Source: JBOGUF01 sp050696075
Lineage (GTDB): Bacteria > Chloroflexota > Chloroflexia > Thermomicrobiales > UBA6265
Reading direction: 5' to 3'
Length of the DNA stretch: 64,000 nucleotides
Assembly (NCBI GenBank): GCA_050696075.1
Contig: JBOGUF010000180.1
Coordinates: 1-64,000, forward strand
The position numbers were made by a program, and so were the translations under genes. Positions 45,276 through 53,619 of this stretch are shown here, piece after piece; position 1 is the stretch's first letter, and each line of letters starts with the position of its first letter. Under the pieces are notes generated by a model. The model did no database searches. It was not told the DNA's origin and saw only the letters and a list, made by a program, of their open reading frames with translations.

Positions 45276-45939
45276 CACGCGGAGGGAAGAAAGGGGTAAG
45301 CGCGTGAAGGGTCGGATCCACACCGCATCGTTCGGCGCGGTCTCAGGCATAACGGAATCGGGGCGGCGATGGTTCACCGCTCATCGGCATGCAGCCAGAC
45401 AGCGCGTAGTCGAGGCGACAGAGCGGCGGTCCCAATTCCCTGGTCCGTCTTTCCTAGTCGCCTTGACACCACCGACGATCGGTGGTAAGTGGTTATTCAG
45501 AGTCCGCTGTCGGTGGAACGATTCGACTGTGAGGCTGCTTGCGGATGTTTCATTCCAAGGTGGAAGAACGAGGGACCTTGGCCAGAAGTGGGCGCCGCAT
45601 TTGGAGGCGCTCCCCGCAAGCGGACCGCCGATTCGATGAATCGTTTCGTGACCCGGCGAGACTCGGAGGTATTCGCTATGCGAGCAAATCGCGTCCTCTG
45701 GGGAGTGTGGCAGGTTGACAGGTGACGCCCCGTGGTCCACGGGGCGGCATGTAGGCCCGATCCTTCCGCACTGACATCAAAACGGCGCGCCGTCACAACA
45801 CGACAAACTGTCGGACGGACGCGAACCGCCACCGAGCGTGTAGCCGGTGAGGAGCGACGGGCAACGTAAACTGGACACCATACCCAAGACCTTATGAATG
45901 GGGCCGCGTCGAATCGACGCGGCCCACTGATTTGCGACA
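45276..45939. other. Gene-free stretch with two further hairpins
   Basis: I find no convincing gene. CGCCCCGTGG-T-CCACGGGGCG (45726-45746) and GGGCCGCGTCG-AAT-CGACGCGGCCC (45901-45925) are perfect palindromes. Short frames here have no family pattern. Confidence 0.5.
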
Positions 45940-45974
45940 AGCCGGTAGCCGTCAGCCGGTAGCCGTCAGCCGTT
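45940..45974. repeat. 7-base tandem array (AGCCGGT/AGCCGTC units)
   Basis: AGCCGGT, AGCCGTC, AGCCGGT, AGCCGTC, AGCCGTT follow without a break and run into the left end of the palindromic element at 45974. Its complement-type units (GGCTGAC) recur at 46286, so the two arrays bracket the repeat island in opposite orientation. Confidence 0.75.
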
Positions 45975-46133
45975 AGGGCGTGTTTGAAAAGGTCCGTCAT
46001 GCTGACCGAAGGGAAGCATCCCCCGGCGAAGCCGCCCCGACGTGCTCCCCCAGGATTGGGGGTCGGGGGGCCGCGGCGCTTCGCGCGGGGATGCTTCGAT
46101 GCCTCAGCCTGACGGGGTGCAGACAGGCCCTAG
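45974..46133. repeat. MITE-like palindromic element, copy A
   Basis: The 160-base element begins TAGGGCGTGTTTG and ends with GCAGACAGGCCCTA. Inner arms contain CCGTCATGCTGA and TCAGCCTGACGG, then GGGAAGCATCCCCCGGCGAAG and CTTCGCGCGGGGATGCTTC. Copy B lies at 56567. No protein-coding capacity is visible. Confidence 0.65.
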
Positions 46134-46170
46134 CCGTCAGGAACGTCGTGTTGAGCCATGTCCCCTCATT

Positions 46171-46270
46171 GTCATGCCAAGCTTCGGAGTGCTTCGAGCC
46201 ATCTGGCTCTGACGAGGTGTGTCTTGAAAGAAAGGCAAGTTCCTCGACGAACTCCAAAGCTCGGCATGAC
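46171..46270. repeat. Second palindromic repeat unit
   Basis: GTCATGCCAAGCTTCGGAG (46171-46189) and CTCCAAAGCTCGGCATGAC (46252-46270) are inverted repeats with 17 of 19 matches. The arms share GTCATGC with the neighbouring element, so this is probably a related, diverged family. Confidence 0.5.
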
Positions 46271-46285
46271 GGGGTGGGGTGCTCA

Positions 46286-46313
46286 GGCTGACGGCTAACG
46301 GCTGACGGCTAAA
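46286..46313. repeat. 7-base tandem array (GGCTGAC/GGCTAAC units)
   Basis: GGCTGAC, GGCTAAC, GGCTGAC, GGCTAAA end seven bases before the ferritin-like gene's stop codon. Confidence 0.65.
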
Positions 46314-46319
46314 AGCTCG

Positions 46320-47057
46320 TCACGCCGTGCAGACGACGCTTGGTCCGGTGACGCGGCGCAGGCTGGTGAGGCTGCGGTCAACCTTGCCGGGGCCGGGGTA
46401 GGTGACCTCGGTGCCAGTGCCGCCGATGAATCCGAGGTCGGTTAGCGCCTGCGCCGCCTCTTCGACCGTGCCGAAGAGGGCCGGCGCGAAGCCGATGTTG
46501 TTCGCCGGGCGGACGCCGAGCGCGTAGTTGGCGAGCACCCGGTGCTCGCCTTCGACCGCGGCGACGGAGAGGGCGGTCTTCACCAACTCCGGCTGCTCGA
46601 GCGCGGTGAAGGCACGGGCCGCCGCGATGTAGGCGGCGATGAACGCCGTCTCAAGCTGAACCGCGGTGGTGAAGAGCGTCTCGTAGCTGGTCAACAGCGC
46701 CGGATCGGGCACCGTGAAGGTCTGCGTTAGCGGTTCCGCGCCCGCATCCAGCAGGTACTCCAGGTGGTAATACTCGGCGGTACGGGCGGCGTCGACGATG
46801 GTGATCACCGCCTCCGGTACTTCCTGGTCGTATCCGCCCTGCTCGGCGCTCTCGACGGCGTGGCCGAAGAGGGTCACCGCCATCGTCTCGGCAGTCGCCG
46901 CGATGTTGATGATGCTTTGCAAGTCCGGCGCTTCCTGCGCCAGCGAGCGGATCAACTGAGCCTGGCCAAACGTCATGCCGAGCCCGACCACGCCGGCGCT
47001 CTTGATCACCATGCGCCGCGAGAACCGGGACGACGCGGCGGTTTGCAGGACCGTCAT
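46320..47057 (-). CDS. Tat-exported ferritin-like domain protein
   Basis: The 245-residue protein has a twin-arginine signal (SRFSRRMVIKSAGVVGLG, about residues 10-28) and a ferritin-like helical domain. Carboxylate and His positions appear in RTAEYYHLEYLLDAGAEP, QLETAFIAAYIAAA and AAVEGEHRVLANY. The C-terminus (AAQALTDLGFIGG, YPGPGKVD) is shared with the next gene, so they are paralogues. The metal or oxidative-stress role is family-level only. Confidence 0.8.
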   Translation of the reverse strand: MTVLQTAASSRFSRRMVIKSAGVVGLGMTFGQAQLIRSLAQEAPDLQSIINIAATAETMAVTLFGHAVESAEQGGYDQEVPEAVITIVDAARTAEYYHLEYLLDAGAEPLTQTFTVPDPALLTSYETLFTTAVQLETAFIAAYIAAARAFTALEQPELVKTALSVAAVEGEHRVLANYALGVRPANNIGFAPALFGTVEEAAQALTDLGFIGGTGTEVTYPGPGKVDRSLTSLRRVTGPSVVCTA

Positions 47058-47101
47058 TTGTCATTCCTCCTCAATCCGTGTACCTGTGCCGATCGTCCCG
47101 A

Positions 47102-47752
47102 CTAGGGCTGAAGGTTTTCGATGATGCTGAGGTCGACTTCTCCCGGTCCGGGGAAGCTCAGCACCGCGCCGGACCCGCCGATCCAGCCGAGGTCGGTTAG
47201 CGCCTGCGCGGCCCCACCCACGCTGGTGAACATCCCCTTGTGGAAGGCGATGTTGTTCGGCGTTTCCTCGTACAACCCGGCCAGGAGCCCGTAGAAGCGC
47301 ATGTGCGCCCGGTGCTCGCCCTCGACCGCCGCGGTTTGCAGCGAATAGGCGACCAGGTCCGGCTCGCCCAGGATGGCGAAGGTCTGCGCCGCCGCCATGT
47401 AGGCGGCGATGAAGGCCTCTTCAAGCCCGACGACCGTCGTAATCAGGGTTCCCACATCGGTGACGATCGCCTCGTCCGGCAAGGTGAACTCCAGCGTCAG
47501 CGCTTCCGCGCCGGCGCCGACCAAGAAGTCGTAGTGCGTCTGCTCCGCGGCGCGCGCCGCCGCGACAACCTGCTGCTGCTCCTCGTTGAGATCGAGATTC
47601 CCGTCGATCGCGCTCTGGAGCGCGCCGCCCATCGCCGTCACGGCGAGCGCCTCGGCGGTCGCCGCGATGTTGATGATGTCCTGGACCGATTCGCACGCGC
47701 CGTTTTGGCTCCGTGCGAGGTGGGCCAGCCTGGCTTGCAGAGATCCGCTCAT
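47102..47752 (-). CDS. Ferritin-like domain protein (paralogue without signal)
   Basis: The 216-residue protein repeats the pattern of its neighbour: INIAATAEALAVTAMGGAL, AAEQTHYDFLVGAGAEALT, LEEAFIAAYMAAA, AAVEGEHRAHMRFYG, then AAQALTDLGWIGG and FPGPGEVD. It lacks a Tat signal, so one paralogue may be cytoplasmic and the other exported. The two are 44 bases apart and probably one transcript. Confidence 0.8.
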   Translation of the reverse strand: MSGSLQARLAHLARSQNGACESVQDIINIAATAEALAVTAMGGALQSAIDGNLDLNEEQQQVVAAARAAEQTHYDFLVGAGAEALTLEFTLPDEAIVTDVGTLITTVVGLEEAFIAAYMAAAQTFAILGEPDLVAYSLQTAAVEGEHRAHMRFYGLLAGLYEETPNNIAFHKGMFTSVGGAAQALTDLGWIGGSGAVLSFPGPGEVDLSIIENLQP

Positions 47753-48074
47753 TCCCTCTCACTCCTCTTCAGGGCGCACGACCACCTAGCGGTCGTGACG
47801 CTCCGACTCGACCGAACTCCAGCGACTCTTGCCCGACGTGTCTGGTGAAGGTAAGCGGTGTGCGCGCCTTCCGCTCCCGCCCCACGTCGACAATGGCGTG
47901 TTGCCGCGACGTCAGGTAGAACGAAACTCGCGTCGGTTTGGATCACGCCGAGCACCGAGTACCGAGTACTGGGCCTATCCGCCTTCCGCCTGCGCACGGC
48001 TGACGGCTGATAGCTCGTGCGCTGCCACGAAGTAGACTGTAGGGGTGTTCAGGTACACGGAAGAGGCCCTTGGC
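47753..48074. other. Gap of 322 bases between divergent genes
   Basis: No gene is visible. Its right half is occupied by the longest 7-base-period run in the window (47950-48019). Promoters for both flanking genes must lie here but I see no clear one. Confidence 0.5.
47950..48019. repeat. Longest 7-base-period run, four unit types in succession
   Basis: In register: GAGCACC, GAGTACC, GAGTACT, GGGCCTA, TCCGCCT, TCCGCCT, GCGCACG, GCTGACG, GCTGATA, GCTCGTG. The unit changes but the 7-base phase is kept over 70 bases. Confidence 0.7.
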
Positions 48075-49499
48075 ATGTGGCAAATCTATCTTCAGCCGAC
48101 GAGCTTTGACGACGCCTTGGCGCTCCTGGCCGAGCATGGGGCGGAAGCCCGCATCGTGGCCGGTGGCACCGACGTGATTGTCGAGCTGTCGCGCGGTATC
48201 AGGCCGACCAGGACGTTGAACGACGTCACCGCGATTCCGGACCTGAGGTACGTGTGCGAAGTGGACGGGACTATCCGGCTCGGCGCGCTAGCGACCCACA
48301 ATGACGTGGTCGCGTCGCCGGTTAGCGTGGCGCGGGCGTTGCCATTGGCACAAGCGTGCTGGGAGGTCGGCGCGCCGCAACTGAGGACGCGAGCGACCGT
48401 CGTCGGCAACCTCGTCACCGCCTCCCCGGCCAACGACACGATCACGCCTTTGATGGCACTCGACGCCGAGTTGGTCCTGGCAAGCGTCCGGGGCGAGCGC
48501 GTCGTCGCCCTGCGCGACTTCTACCTCGGCGTGCGGCGAACCGTCCTACAGCCCGACGAATTGGTCCGCGAGATCCGCTTTCCCGCGTTGCAGGACAACC
48601 AACGCGGGCTCTTCCTCAAGCTCGGTTTGCGCCGGGCGCAGGCGATCTCGGTCATCGACCTGGCGTTCGTGTTGACGTTCGACGGCGAGATGGTGACCGA
48701 AGCGCGGATCGCCCTTGGCTCGGTCGCGCCGACCATCATCCGGGCGACCGCCGCCGAGTCGTTCCTCGTCGGCCAGCGATTGGATGCGGAGCGTTGCCGG
48801 ATCGCCGGAGGGTTGATCCGCGATGCGGCATCACCCATCGACGACGTCCGTGGCTCGGCCGACTATCGTCAGCAAACGCTGGCCAATCTCGCGGCACACG
48901 GGCTGGAACGGCTTGCGGCTGGGCGCGAACGCGACGGCTGGCCGGCGCGACCAGTACTGTTGGAAACCGCGCATGGCGTGGCACGCGGCAACCGTCCGCT
49001 CGCCGGCACGATCGCCACCACGATCAACGGCCGCCCGGTCGAACTCACGAACTCGATGACCAAGACTCTCCTCGACGCGCTGCGCGAGGAGGCTGGACTC
49101 ACCGGCTCCAAGGAAGGCTGTGCCGAGGGCGAGTGCGGCGCCTGCACCGTTTGGCTCAACGGCCAAGCGGTGATGTCCTGCCTCGTTCCCGCCCCCCAGG
49201 CCCACAACGCCGAAGTCGTGACGATCGAGGGATTGGCGGCGACGAGGCGTCAGCCGTCAGCCGTCAGCCGTCAGCATCCAGAACTGCATCCTCTCCAGCA
49301 GGCGTTTATCGACCACGCGGCGGTGCAATGTGGGTACTGCATTCCAGGGATGATCATGGCCGGGGCAAAGTTGCTGGACGAGCAACGCGATCCCGACGAG
49401 GCTCAGGTTCAAGTTGCGCTCAGCGGCAACATCTGCCGCTGCACCGGGTATCGCAAGATTCTGGACGCGGTGTTGGCGGCCGCGCGGGTGCCGACATGA
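48075..49499 (+). CDS. Molybdenum hydroxylase, fused FAD and 2Fe-2S subunit (CoxM-CoxS/XdhB-XdhC type)
   Basis: The 474-residue protein fuses two subunits that are often separate. The FAD domain has ARIVAGGTDVIVELSRG and VVGNLVTASPANDTITPLMALDAEL (about residues 1-285). The 2Fe-2S domain has the plant-ferredoxin cluster GCAEGECGACTVWLNG and the second cluster CGYCIPGMIM...GNICRCTGYRKI. The protein passes electrons from the molybdenum site in the next gene. ATG 48075 follows GAAGAGG; a GTG at 48045 is possible. Between the two clusters a heptamer array (49246-49280) encodes an Arg/Gln/Ser linker. The stop overlaps the next gene by ATGA. Confidence 0.92.
   Translation: MWQIYLQPTSFDDALALLAEHGAEARIVAGGTDVIVELSRGIRPTRTLNDVTAIPDLRYVCEVDGTIRLGALATHNDVVASPVSVARALPLAQACWEVGAPQLRTRATVVGNLVTASPANDTITPLMALDAELVLASVRGERVVALRDFYLGVRRTVLQPDELVREIRFPALQDNQRGLFLKLGLRRAQAISVIDLAFVLTFDGEMVTEARIALGSVAPTIIRATAAESFLVGQRLDAERCRIAGGLIRDAASPIDDVRGSADYRQQTLANLAAHGLERLAAGRERDGWPARPVLLETAHGVARGNRPLAGTIATTINGRPVELTNSMTKTLLDALREEAGLTGSKEGCAEGECGACTVWLNGQAVMSCLVPAPQAHNAEVVTIEGLAATRRQPSAVSRQHPELHPLQQAFIDHAAVQCGYCIPGMIMAGAKLLDEQRDPDEAQVQVALSGNICRCTGYRKILDAVLAAARVPT
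49246..49280. repeat. 7-base tandem array inside the 2Fe-2S domain
   Basis: GGCGTCA, GCCGTCA x3, GCATCCA encode RRQPSAVSRQHPE in the linker between the two iron-sulfur clusters. Its unit is a rotation of AGCCGTC found at 45940. Confidence 0.75.
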
Positions 49500-51700
49500 C
49501 GACCACACTCATTGGGGCGGCGCTACCCCGGCATGATGCGCTCGGCAAGGTGACCGGCGAGACGCAGTATCCAGGCGATCTGATACGACCGGGGATGCTG
49601 CATGCAAAGGTCGTCTTTGCGGACCGGCCGCACGCGCGCATCGTCCAAATCGACGCGGAACCCGCGCTTGCTTATCCGGGCGTCGTCGCGGTGCTGACCG
49701 CCGCTGACGTGCCCTACAACGCGTTCGGCCTGATCGACCACGACCAGCCTGTGCTCTGCGGCGACAAGGTCCGATTCACGGGGGACAAAGTTGCCCTGGT
49801 CGTTGCCGAGAGCGCCGAGGCGGCGGAGGCGGGCGCCCGCCTGGTCGCGATGACGTACGAGGACCTGCCGGCCGTCACCAACCCGCGCGCGGCGATGGAA
49901 CCTAACGCACCGCTCGTCCACGAGGACCGTACCACCAACGTGCTCCTGCATCGCCCGATTCGGAAAGGAGATGTCGGCCAGGGCTTTGCCGAGGCGGACG
50001 TCATCCTCGACGGCGAGTTCTCGACCTCCTGGCAGGAGCATGCCTACTTGCAACCGGAGGCCGGGATCGCCTTCATCGACCACCAGGATAGGGTCGTCGT
50101 CGAGACGGCCGGGCAATGGCTGCATGAGGACCGCAAGCAGATCGCGGCGATGCTGAACGTGCCGGAGGAGCAGGTCGTCGTTCGTTACGCCGCCATCGGC
50201 GGGGCCTTCGGCGGGCGCGAGGACCTCTCGCTGCAACACGTGCTCGCGCTCGCGGCCTGGAAGCTGCGCCGGCCCGTGGCGATGGTCTGGAGCCGGGAGG
50301 AGTCGATTGTCGCCCACCACAAGCGGCATCCGATGACGATCCGCTGCCGTTGGGGCGCGCGCACGGACGGCACGATCACCGCCGTCGAAGCCGAAGTCGT
50401 CGCCGACGGCGGCGCCTACGCCTCGACGAGCGCCGAGGTAACAAAGGTCGCGACGGTCTTCGCCTCTGGGTGCTATGAGGTGGCGAACATCGCGGTCGAC
50501 GGCTACGCCGTCTACACCAACAACGTCCCGTCCGGGGCCTTCCGCGGCTTCGGCGCCCCGCAGAGCCAGTTCGCCGCCGAGATCATGGTGACGCGGCTGG
50601 CTCACGCCCTCGGCCTCGAACCGGTCGAGTTGCGCCGCCGCAATCTCTACCGCGAAGGGAGCCTTGAACCGACCCAACACCCACTGCCTCCCGGCGTCAG
50701 CGCGTTACCGGTCTTGGAGGCGTGCGTCGACGAGGCAGCGAGACGGCTAAGCGGGAAGGCGGCGAGGAACGACAAATCGGAACGGCAAGAAGTTGAACTC
50801 TCGCCGCCTCATCTGCGGCGTGGCGTCGGCATCGCCTGCGGTATTAAGAACGTCGGGTATTCGTTCGGGTTCCCGGAGCAGGCGATGGCGACGGTCGAGG
50901 TGCATGGTCGGGGTGACGTCGAACGGGCGGTAGTGCGGGTCGGAGCGGCGGACGTGGGGCAGGGGTCGCATCTGGCGCTACGGCAGATCGCGGCCGAGCG
51001 GCTGGGAGTGCCAATTGATCTGGTCGAGATGATCACCGACGACAGCAGCGAAGCCCCGAACGCCGGCAGCGCCTCAGCCTCACGGATGACCCTGATGGCT
51101 GGCAGGGCGGTGAACGACGCGGCCGTCGAGGCGCTGGAGAAGTGGCGGGGGAGCGACGACTTGGAGGTCGAGGCGACGGTGCAGTTCCGCCCACCCGCGA
51201 CGACCCCGCTCGACCCGGTTACCGGAGCGGGCGTGCCGAATTACTGCTACGGCTACGCGGCGCAGGCGGTCGAGGTCGAGGTCAACACCCTCACCGGCCA
51301 GGTGCAGGTGTTGCGGATCGTCTCCGCGCACGACGTGGGGCGGGCGATCAACCGGCAGCAGGTCGAAGGGCAAATCGAGGGCTGCCTGGCCCAGGCGCTC
51401 GGCTACGCGCTCCTGGAAGATTTTCGAGTCAAAGACGGGCACGTGCTGACGCCCTACTTCAGCACCTATCTCCTGCCGACTTCGCTCGACATGCCGACCG
51501 AGATCCATCCGGTTATCTTGGAACTGGCCGACCCGAATGGCCCGTTCGGCGCGAGGGGCGTGGCGGAGATGCCGCTGGTCCCGTTCGCCGCGGCGGTGTC
51601 GTCCGCGATCCACGACGCGACCGGCGTCTGGCTAACCGCGCTGCCGATGACGCCAGAACGGGTACTGGGGGCGCTAAAGGAGCACACTATCCAGCCATGA
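49496..51700 (+). CDS. Molybdenum hydroxylase large subunit (xanthine dehydrogenase-like)
   Basis: The 734-residue protein has the MoCo-binding pattern of the XDH/CODH family: KVTGETQYPGDL, IGGAFGGREDLSLQ, NVPSGAFRGFGAPQ, VRVGAADVGQGSHLALRQI and a final GARGVAEMPLVPFAAAV-type segment. The AFRGFG loop is that of purine and aldehyde hydroxylases, not the CO dehydrogenase AYxCSFR loop. With the upstream subunit it would hydroxylate a purine such as hypoxanthine or xanthine; purine transport and deamination genes nearby support this (inference). Confidence 0.92.
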   Translation: MTTTLIGAALPRHDALGKVTGETQYPGDLIRPGMLHAKVVFADRPHARIVQIDAEPALAYPGVVAVLTAADVPYNAFGLIDHDQPVLCGDKVRFTGDKVALVVAESAEAAEAGARLVAMTYEDLPAVTNPRAAMEPNAPLVHEDRTTNVLLHRPIRKGDVGQGFAEADVILDGEFSTSWQEHAYLQPEAGIAFIDHQDRVVVETAGQWLHEDRKQIAAMLNVPEEQVVVRYAAIGGAFGGREDLSLQHVLALAAWKLRRPVAMVWSREESIVAHHKRHPMTIRCRWGARTDGTITAVEAEVVADGGAYASTSAEVTKVATVFASGCYEVANIAVDGYAVYTNNVPSGAFRGFGAPQSQFAAEIMVTRLAHALGLEPVELRRRNLYREGSLEPTQHPLPPGVSALPVLEACVDEAARRLSGKAARNDKSERQEVELSPPHLRRGVGIACGIKNVGYSFGFPEQAMATVEVHGRGDVERAVVRVGAADVGQGSHLALRQIAAERLGVPIDLVEMITDDSSEAPNAGSASASRMTLMAGRAVNDAAVEALEKWRGSDDLEVEATVQFRPPATTPLDPVTGAGVPNYCYGYAAQAVEVEVNTLTGQVQVLRIVSAHDVGRAINRQQVEGQIEGCLAQALGYALLEDFRVKDGHVLTPYFSTYLLPTSLDMPTEIHPVILELADPNGPFGARGVAEMPLVPFAAAVSSAIHDATGVWLTALPMTPERVLGALKEHTIQP

Positions 51701-52113
51701 TCCGCATCACCATCGGCAATGACCTCGTCTTCCAGGCCAAGCTCGAAGAAGAAGCGGCGCCCAAGACTTGCGCCGCGTTCACCAAGCTGCTGCCCTACCG
51801 GCAGAAGCTGATCCAGGCACGGTGGAGTGGGGAGTCGGCCTGGATCCCGCTTGGGGAGTTCAGACTGGAGGTGACGTGGGAGAACCCGACGAGCTACCCC
51901 GCCGCCGGCGAAATCCTCTTCTACCCCGGCGGCTTCAGCGAGACGGAGATCCTCTTCCCCTACGGCCGCACCTGCTTCGCCAGCACCATGGGACAGCTCG
52001 CCGGCAACCACTTTCTCACCATCGTCGAGGGGAAGGAGCAGCTCAAGGAGGTCGGGCGGCGGGTCCTCTGGGAAGGGGCGCAGGACATCTTCTTCGAGCA
52101 GGTCGAAGATTGA
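51697..52113 (+). CDS. DUF3830 family protein (cyclophilin-like fold)
   Basis: The 138-residue protein (MIRITIGNDLVFQAKLEEEAAPKTCAAFTKLLPY start; LIQARWSGESAWIPLG; TSYPAAGEILFYPGG) has the DUF3830 pattern, a cyclophilin-like beta barrel. The ATGA overlap with the hydroxylase gene shows it belongs to the same operon. Its role in purine or related catabolism is unproven. Confidence 0.78.
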   Translation: MIRITIGNDLVFQAKLEEEAAPKTCAAFTKLLPYRQKLIQARWSGESAWIPLGEFRLEVTWENPTSYPAAGEILFYPGGFSETEILFPYGRTCFASTMGQLAGNHFLTIVEGKEQLKEVGRRVLWEGAQDIFFEQVED

Positions 52114-52129
52114 TCCCGGCGACCGGAAC

Positions 52130-52255
52130 ATGACCGACCATTCCCAGGAACCGCCGCCGATCATCCTCGCGTCCGGTTCGCCACGGCGTCGGGATCTCCT
52201 GGCGCGACTCGGCCTGCCCTTCACTGTTCTCGCTCTTAGGTCCCAGTGGCTTTGA
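52130..52255 (+). pseudogene. Truncated maf (nucleotide pyrophosphatase), 5' remnant
   Basis: The frame encodes the Maf signature IILASGSPRRRDLLARLGLPFTVL at its N-terminus and then stops after LALRSQWL at 52255. The rest of the roughly 200-residue enzyme (DTVV, KP and TG motifs) is absent downstream. The homology ends at about 52233, next to the stop codon of the RHH-type gene, so insertion of the toxin-antitoxin island is the likely cause. Confidence 0.75.
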
Positions 52256-52592
52256 CGCCGGCAAAGTATCGATGAAAAGCCGGCAAACCGTTGCCCTGTT
52301 CGTTAACCAGGGAAGCGTTTCGTTGTATGTCGCCTCGGCAGCTGGTAATTGAGACGGTTACGCCGCTCTTGCGCCGATGTCCCTTGGCCACTCGATCAAG
52401 GGTTGCAAGGCGAATGAATTCCGACGTCTTCATTCCACTCTCCCGCGCGTGCTGAGCAACCCGGGCAAAGTCCTCTTTACCGAATGCGACAGAGACAACG
52501 GCCCTCGGTGAGCGCGCCGGTTGCAAGATCTCGTCGCTTTTGTCGTCCCACGTTGCTGGGTCTTGCAGTTCCCTCAATTCTTGCTCCTGCAT
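52236..52592 (-). CDS. RHH-type antitoxin-like protein, partner of BrnT
   Basis: The 118-residue protein has a central AVVSVAFGKEDFARVAQHARESGMKTSEFIRLATLDR, matching a ribbon-helix-helix/CopG-like unit of antitoxins. The C-terminus (VNEQGNGLPAFHRYFAGVKATGT) may be recruited from insertion-site sequence. It follows the BrnT-like toxin by 24 bases; BrnT-BrnA systems have this toxin-first order. ATG 52592 has AGGAGG upstream. Lower GC than the neighbouring genes. Confidence 0.65.
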   Translation of the reverse strand: MQEQELRELQDPATWDDKSDEILQPARSPRAVVSVAFGKEDFARVAQHARESGMKTSEFIRLATLDRVAKGHRRKSGVTVSITSCRGDIQRNASLVNEQGNGLPAFHRYFAGVKATGT

Positions 52593-52616
52593 TCTCGATT
52601 CCTCCTGGCGAGCGAT

Positions 52617-52898
52617 TCATCTAGGTAGAAGCGCTCGCTTACTCGACTTGCAGTGCCAAGCGGTGATCGGCCGCCACACCGTTGGATCACTCGTTGGTTC
52701 GATTGGGATGGCGAGGCATTGCCCGTGCTCGTCTCGACCGATGACGAGATGACTCGCGCGGCGTCTCCCGCGGTTTCTCCGGGCCAAATGCGGATAGCCA
52801 AGGATTTCGAGCACTTGCTCCGGAAGAATGCCGTGACTCCAGAACTTCTCGATATTCTCATCATCAATCAAGAAGGCATCGATGATGATACTTGACAA
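52617..52898 (-). CDS. BrnT-like toxin
   Basis: The 93-residue protein (TTG start after GGGAGGTGG) reads AFLIDDENIEKFWSHGI, EQVLEILGYPHLARRNRGRRRASHLVIGRDEHGQCLAIPIEP and WRPITAWHC. The Trp/His start, the R-rich middle and the last beta strand resemble BrnT ribonuclease-like toxins. The match is by pattern only and remote. AT content is higher than in the surroundings. Confidence 0.55.
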   Translation of the reverse strand: MSSIIIDAFLIDDENIEKFWSHGILPEQVLEILGYPHLARRNRGRRRASHLVIGRDEHGQCLAIPIEPTSDPTVWRPITAWHCKSSKRALLPR

Positions 52899-53031
52899 TA
52901 CCACCTCCCGCGGGTAGATTCCATCGACTGTAGTGGATTTGTAGTGTTTCAATTAGATCCGGTCTGGTGGACACGGACACCACATTGCCCTACGGCATTG
53001 CCGTGGTCAATCACTTGGACGGGAGCGCATA

Positions 53032-53619
53032 TTGCACAAGCAGCATGACATTAGTCATAGTGAATGGCCTGACCAACGGGACCAAGTGGTTCCCGAGACA
53101 CATCTCACCGAGGAAGTGGGCGATTGGGTGCTGGCACTTCTCCTTGACAGTTGGTCTGCAACCGGAATCTCGATGGACATCACCGTACAGTGTGGGGGTG
53201 TCTTAGTTGCCGGTAGCCCCATTCCCGAGAGCCTCTATTTTGAGCAACTTGGACAGGCAATCGGTGAAGCAACCACCGCGGGTCCAATTCGTTCCCGAGA
53301 GGGCGCATCGGCACCTGAAGACGCGGACATGAGTGAGATTGTCAAACAACTTGGCCAGGCATTGCAGAGCGCCCTAACCGACATGGGTTTGGAACTGCAT
53401 GAGCGTGTCAGAACCAGATTTTTCAAGCAGGGTATTGAAGACCCGCTCAATCCAGTCAACCTTGGTCCACGGCCGAGAGCATTCATTAACCTCGAACGCG
53501 CAACGATTTGGAATGGACATGATAGTGAGATAGACGTTCCGTTGTGGCGTGGACGCCTGGCCGACGTTTCTTCATGGTATCTTGGACGGCATGGCATTTC
53601 ACGATACGAAGAAGAGTAA
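53032..53619 (+). CDS. GvpU-like gas-vesicle accessory protein
   Basis: The 195-residue protein (TTG start after GGGAG) has WVLALLLDSWSATGISMDITVQCGGVLVAGSPI, PESLYFEQLGQAIGEA and a conserved end FINLERATIWNGHD, VPLWRGRLADVSSWYLGRH. This matches what I recall of Bacillus GvpU in the paired FIxLxxTxIxxG and WRGKIAEVxGFxLG segments. No gas-vesicle structural gene (gvpA) is in the window, so it is an orphan, perhaps used elsewhere or laterally acquired with the more AT-rich island. Confidence 0.6.
   Translation: MHKQHDISHSEWPDQRDQVVPETHLTEEVGDWVLALLLDSWSATGISMDITVQCGGVLVAGSPIPESLYFEQLGQAIGEATTAGPIRSREGASAPEDADMSEIVKQLGQALQSALTDMGLELHERVRTRFFKQGIEDPLNPVNLGPRPRAFINLERATIWNGHDSEIDVPLWRGRLADVSSWYLGRHGISRYEEE

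Noticed and set aside
45304..45639. Open frame in the repeat gap
   Set aside because: No family pattern, poor start context, and overlapping opposing frames of similar length.
45940..48019. Possible CRISPR array
   Set aside because: Units are seven bases, contiguous and without spacers; no cas genes are present.
48356..49495. N-terminal extension of the molybdenum subunit frame
   Set aside because: It overlaps the FAD/2Fe-2S gene in another frame; the true start is the ATGA overlap at 49496.
49496..51700. Aerobic CO dehydrogenase large subunit
   Set aside because: The active-site loop reads AFRGFG, not the AYxCSFR signature.
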